NCBI RefSeq assembly: GCF_013267355.1 | Contig: NZ_CP053985.1 | Coordinates: forward strand, 6,386,001 to 6,450,000 | Origin: Achromobacter pestifer | GTDB lineage: Bacteria > Pseudomonadota > Gammaproteobacteria > Burkholderiales > Burkholderiaceae_B | Reading direction: 5' to 3' | Length of the DNA stretch: 64,000 nucleotides | Part shown: one piece after another, positions 60,799 through 64,000 of the stretch | Layout: each line of letters starts with the position of its first letter | How positions within the stretch are numbered: position 1 is the stretch's first letter | The notes under the pieces: generated by a model | What the model saw: the letters and a program-made list of their open reading frames with translations, nothing else | Database searches by the model: none | What the model was told of the DNA's origin: nothing | Program-made: the position numbers and the translations under genes

Positions 60799-61541
60799 CC
60801 CGCGAACTGGACGATCTGCTCGCGCTGGCGGGCCGCCTGACGCCCGGCCTGGATGGCCGCGTGGGTCCCCCGGCCGCGCCCGGCATCCGTCCCGGCGGGA
60901 GCAACGCCGATGCCATTGCAAGCTTGCGCGACTGGTGGCGCGAGCGCCATCCGGAAGCCGGCCCGCATTACCTGGCGCTGCGCTGCTGGGGCCTGTTGAT
61001 CTGGCAGCCCGTGTACCTCTGCGTGATCGCCGCGCACCGCAGCGGCATTGTCCCGGATCTGACGCGGCTCAGCCAGCCAGTCGCCAACGGCTTCATTGCC
61101 GGCTACACCATGGAACGCCATGAACCCCTGCACGGGGGGCTGGAAGACCGGCTGGACGCGGCCGCCACGCAACTGCGCGAGATCGCCGCCTTGTTCCACC
61201 GCGAGCTGGGCGCGGCGCTGCGTCTCAATCCCCGGGCGGCCGCCTGCATGCAGGCCGATTGCGTCCTGTCCGCCCTGTTGGCGGCTCGCGCGGGCGTGAG
61301 CGCCGCCGACAACGCCTGGGCCACGGCAGCCGCGGCCGATTGGCTCGCGCGCCTGGGCATCGCGGGCAGCAGCGGCTATCTGAGCTATCAGCGACGGTCG
61401 CTGCCGGCCATCGCCGTCGACCGGCAGGTCTGCTGTCACCACTTCCGCCGAAGCGACGGCGACTACTGCAGCACCTGCCCCAAACTGGATATTGCCGAAC
61501 GCATCGCCCGGATCGACGCCGAAAGCGTCGAGCCCGTCTGA
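60795..61541 (+). CDS. alcD: FhuF-like siderophore ferric reductase
   Basis: A 248-residue protein with a C-terminal iron-sulphur motif CC-x10-C-x2-C (VCCHHFRRSDGDYCSTCPKL), the hallmark of FhuF-type ferric-siderophore reductases. It is cytoplasmic and probably releases iron from alcaligin by reduction. The start is GTG 60795, overlapping the alcC stop. The position and size match alcD of the Bordetella operon, where its role had long been unassigned. Confidence 0.88.
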   Translation: MTRELDDLLALAGRLTPGLDGRVGPPAAPGIRPGGSNADAIASLRDWWRERHPEAGPHYLALRCWGLLIWQPVYLCVIAAHRSGIVPDLTRLSQPVANGFIAGYTMERHEPLHGGLEDRLDAAATQLREIAALFHRELGAALRLNPRAAACMQADCVLSALLAARAGVSAADNAWATAAAADWLARLGIAGSSGYLSYQRRSLPAIAVDRQVCCHHFRRSDGDYCSTCPKLDIAERIARIDAESVEPV

Positions 61542-61578
61542 CAGACGGCCGGGAGGCGAAAGGCGCAAGGAATCCGAC

Positions 61579-62745
61579 ATGACCGACATAGGCCTCCTCG
61601 CACACGTGGAGCAGGCGCTCAGTCCGCTGCACGTGCGGGCATACTTCGACGATGGCCTGTTTGCCCGCGAACAGGAAGTGATATTCAAGCGCTCGCCACT
61701 CTATGTCGGACACGAGAAGACCGTGCCTGAGCCTGGCGACTGGCGCAGACTGCCGCACGAGGACGGCGGACGCGTCCTCGTGCGCGGCGCCGGCGGCGTG
61801 GAACTGATATCCAATGTGTGCCGTCACCGCCAATCGCTGATCCTGGGAGGCGAGACAGGCGCCGTCGCCGGGCCGGGCAAGCCGGCAGGCAATCTGTCGG
61901 CCACGGGCGGCAACATCGTCTGCCCGCTGCATCGCTGGACCTATGACAATCGCGGCCAGATCCTGGGCGCGCCGCAATTCCCCAGCACGCCTTGCCTGAA
62001 CCTGCCGCGGTTTCCCCTGAAGCGCTGCCACGGCCTGCTGTTCGAGGGACCGGGCGACCCGCTGGCGGACCTGGGCGACCTGTTCGCCCGGCCCGAGTTC
62101 GACTTCTCGGACTACGTGCTCGACCACGTCGAGGTGCACCAATGCAACTACAACTGGAAGACCTTCATCGAGGTCTATCTGGAGGACTATCACGTCGGGC
62201 CGTTCCACCCCGGCCTGGGGCGCTTCGTCACCTGCGAGGACCTGAGCTGGGAATTCGGCAAGCGCCGCAGCCTGCAGCGCGTGGGCGTGCACGACTCCCT
62301 GGAGAAGCCCGGATCCGACGTATACCGCGACTGGCACGGCACCCTGATGCGCTACCGGGACGGCTCGCCTCCGGATTTCGGCGCGATCTGGGTGACCTAC
62401 TTTCCCACCCACATGATCGAGCTTTACCCGCACGTCCTGGTGCTGTCCACGCTCTACCCCAAAAGTCCGCAGGAGACGGTCAACATCGCCGAGTTCTACT
62501 ATCCCGAGGAAATCGCCCTGTTTGAACGCGAGTTCGTCGAAGCGCAACGCGCGGCCTACATGGAAACGGCGGTCGAGGACGACGAAATCGGCGAGCGCAT
62601 GGATGCCGGCAGACGTGCGCTGCTGCGGCGCGGCGTGAGCGAGAGCGGTCCGTACCAGTCTCCCATGGAGGACGGCATGCTGCACTTCCACGAGTGGTAC
62701 CGCAGCACCATGGGCGAACAATTGGGCGATTGCGCCGCGCCCTGA
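61579..62745 (+). CDS. alcE: Rieske non-heme iron oxygenase of alcaligin pathway
   Basis: A 388-residue aromatic-ring-hydroxylating-type oxygenase alpha subunit. The Rieske cluster ligands are in VCRHRQS and CPLHRW, and the mononuclear iron site is in NWKTFIEVYLEDYHVGPFHP (D-x2-H-x4-H). It is thought to hydroxylate putrescine or an intermediate to give the hydroxyl groups of alcaligin. AAGGA precedes ATG 61579. It follows alcD by 37 bases and ends the coupled part of the operon. Confidence 0.92.
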   Translation: MTDIGLLAHVEQALSPLHVRAYFDDGLFAREQEVIFKRSPLYVGHEKTVPEPGDWRRLPHEDGGRVLVRGAGGVELISNVCRHRQSLILGGETGAVAGPGKPAGNLSATGGNIVCPLHRWTYDNRGQILGAPQFPSTPCLNLPRFPLKRCHGLLFEGPGDPLADLGDLFARPEFDFSDYVLDHVEVHQCNYNWKTFIEVYLEDYHVGPFHPGLGRFVTCEDLSWEFGKRRSLQRVGVHDSLEKPGSDVYRDWHGTLMRYRDGSPPDFGAIWVTYFPTHMIELYPHVLVLSTLYPKSPQETVNIAEFYYPEEIALFEREFVEAQRAAYMETAVEDDEIGERMDAGRRALLRRGVSESGPYQSPMEDGMLHFHEWYRSTMGEQLGDCAAP

Positions 62746-62762
62746 GCGCCACTGCCGGACCC

Positions 62763-62797
62763 TTAAATTAATGCGAATATATGCTATTCTCATTTAA
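62763..62797 (+). promoter_or_regulatory. alcR promoter region with imperfect Fur-like inverted repeat
   Basis: AATGCGAATA and TATTCTCATT face each other across TATGC in an AT-rich patch about 60-85 bases upstream of alcR. The arms resemble Fur half-sites (AATGAGAAT), but spacing is wider than in the standard box. alcR of Bordetella is known to have its own iron-controlled promoter, so this is a fair candidate. Confidence 0.45.
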
Positions 62798-62848
62798 ACC
62801 CCGCCGCCTCCCCTGGCCGACGTCCGGGGGGCTCAACCCGCAGCGCGA

Positions 62849-63820
62849 GTGACGCCATTGAATCCCTCCTTCCCCGCCGTCCGATTCACCGTCGCCGATT
62901 TCAACCGCCTGGGCGGCCATAACGGTTTCCACTATCAGTTGCCCGGATTCCAGGCCGCGAGCGCCGATTCTGACACTGTCTGCATCGCCGAAGGCCGCGT
63001 CGAGGAACACGCCATCCGCCCCGGCCTGACGCTGGTCATGTCCGATGTGCTGGTGCATCACCACTACGAATCGACCTCCGTCATGACGCCCCGCTTTTCG
63101 GCCATCGTCATGCTGCAAGGCCAGGCTCAGGCGCGCGTCGGCCACCACGACGACCTGCCGCTGGTCGCCCAGAGCGGCATCAGCGCGGTCTACGGCGATA
63201 CGGTCGCCATGACCGGCATCCACCATGCCGGCCAGCGGCTACGCAGCGTCAACCTGTCGCTGTCCGAGCCGGACGCCGCGGACGATGACCCGATCAGCGA
63301 TCGGATCCGCAAAGCCCTGCGCACGCCCGCCTTCCGGCTGCGGCGCTGGCAGGTGCAGACGCATCTGATGCAATCCATCGAACACCTCTTGGAATGCCGT
63401 TGGGACGACCCGCTGCGCGCCATGCTGCGCGAAGGCGTCGGCGCGCAGCTTCTGGCGCATGCGCTGGCTGCGCTGGACCAACAGGAGCCCGAACCCGGCA
63501 CGCTGTCGCAGCGCGACCGCCAGTTGCTGGAGCGCGTGCGTGAACGGCTGCACAGCGCGCCTGGCGAAGAGCACACGCTGGATGATCTGGCGAAGCTGGC
63601 CTGCATGAGTCCCAGCACCCTGCGCGCCAAGTTCCGCGCCGCCTATCAATGCTCCGTGTTCAGCTGGCTGCGCGAGCGCCGGCTGGAGGTCGCCCGCGAG
63701 CAACTGGCTCGCGGCTGCAGCGTGCAGCAGGCCGCCCACTGCGTGGGCTATCGGCATGCCACCAATTTCGCCACGGCGTTCCGCGAGCGCTATGGCGTTG
63801 CGCCCAGCGAACTGAACTGA
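62849..63820 (+). CDS. alcR: AraC-family regulator of alcaligin genes
   Basis: A 323-residue activator. The C-terminal AraC helix-turn-helix pair lies at about residues 225-323 (LDDLAKLACMSPSTLRAKFR and VQQAAHCVGYRHATNFATAF); the N-terminal half should bind alcaligin. The start is GTG 62849 with no strong ribosome site. It follows alcE by 103 bases and has a promoter of its own. In Bordetella the protein turns on the alc and receptor genes when iron is low and siderophore is present. Confidence 0.93.
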   Translation: MTPLNPSFPAVRFTVADFNRLGGHNGFHYQLPGFQAASADSDTVCIAEGRVEEHAIRPGLTLVMSDVLVHHHYESTSVMTPRFSAIVMLQGQAQARVGHHDDLPLVAQSGISAVYGDTVAMTGIHHAGQRLRSVNLSLSEPDAADDDPISDRIRKALRTPAFRLRRWQVQTHLMQSIEHLLECRWDDPLRAMLREGVGAQLLAHALAALDQQEPEPGTLSQRDRQLLERVRERLHSAPGEEHTLDDLAKLACMSPSTLRAKFRAAYQCSVFSWLRERRLEVAREQLARGCSVQQAAHCVGYRHATNFATAFRERYGVAPSELN

Positions 63821-63916
63821 GCGGGGCTGCCGTGAGCGTCCCGGCCCGCGGCTTTCGGCAGCACCCATTGTTCTTGCGGCGTTGTCCATTCATCCGACCG
63901 CGGCTGGCGGGCGACC

Positions 63917-64000
63917 ATGGGACCACGCTTCCCGCCCCGGGAAGCTCCTGCCCCGGACGCTGCCGTGCCCCGCCCCGACAAACCGACTTCCTTTCCCATG
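63917..64000 (+). CDS. possible start of next alc-cluster gene (alcS-like exporter), truncated
   Basis: From ATG 63917, 28 codons remain open to the window edge on the alc strand, ending VPRPDKPTSFPM. In Bordetella the next gene after alcR is the exporter alcS. The visible residues are Pro/Arg-rich and hold no membrane segment, and there is no clear ribosome site, so the true start may be further on. Confidence 0.2.
   Translation, partial: MGPRFPPREAPAPDAAVPRPDKPTSFPM

Overview
The window is GC-rich DNA from a betaproteobacterium of the family Alcaligenaceae, most likely Achromobacter or a close Bordetella relative. The main reasons are a complete alcaligin siderophore cluster in the Bordetella order (alcA-B-C-D-E-R), three Bug-type solute receptors standing alone, many LysR regulators and a monomeric isocitrate dehydrogenase. 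This is inferred from gene content; no database search was made. I saw no rRNA, tRNA, CRISPR array, insertion sequence or phage gene.

Layout. 1-4.4 kb: a Bug receptor (cut by the left edge) and a cupin protein, divergent from a LysR regulator, then a lactate-permease-type carrier. 4.4-14.5 kb: a dense signalling island with a receiver-EAL c-di-GMP phosphodiesterase, two RcsC-like hybrid kinases that each end in their own HPt domain, two RcsB-like response regulators and one orphan pilin-like secreted protein. It looks like a duplicated Rcs/Roc phosphorelay and is the most interesting part of the window. 14.6-16.7 kb: an acetylpolyamine-amidohydrolase-like enzyme and a FadR-type GntR regulator. 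16.8-31.4 kb: a tightly coupled 13-gene catabolic operon with an oligopeptide-type ABC importer, a beta-propeller protein, a TRAP importer and four enzymes (CitE-like lyase, ThDP enzyme, M20 amidohydrolase, aldehyde dehydrogenase). 31.5-36.2 kb: a Bug receptor, a class II aldolase, a second ThDP enzyme and a LysR regulator.

36.2-43.4 kb: a small secreted Cys/Pro-rich protein, a Bug receptor divergent from kdgD (5-keto-4-deoxyglucarate dehydratase) with a mirrored operator over both promoters, ilvA behind a leader-peptide attenuator, and icd with a clear terminator. 43.5-46.4 kb: a less GC-rich segment carrying a DMT transporter, a 3-hydroxyisobutyrate-dehydrogenase-like enzyme and a divergent LysR. 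46.6-49.9 kb: an ArnT-like glycosyltransferase and the FetAB-type exporter. 50.0-56.6 kb: an RND efflux operon (adaptor, pump, outer-membrane channel) overlapped at its end by a convergent LysR gene. 56.9-64.0 kb: the alcaligin operon behind a Fur box, alcR with its own promoter, and perhaps the first codons of the next gene.

How the parts work together. The signalling island could link envelope sensing to c-di-GMP and fimbrial or surface genes. The catabolic operon pairs two uptake systems with amide hydrolysis, alpha-keto acid chemistry and aldehyde oxidation, but its substrate cannot be read from sequence. The kdgD/Bug pair is probably a sugar-acid uptake and breakdown unit under one repressor. 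The alc genes form one translationally coupled siderophore pathway from putrescine to alcaligin, controlled by iron through Fur and AlcR.
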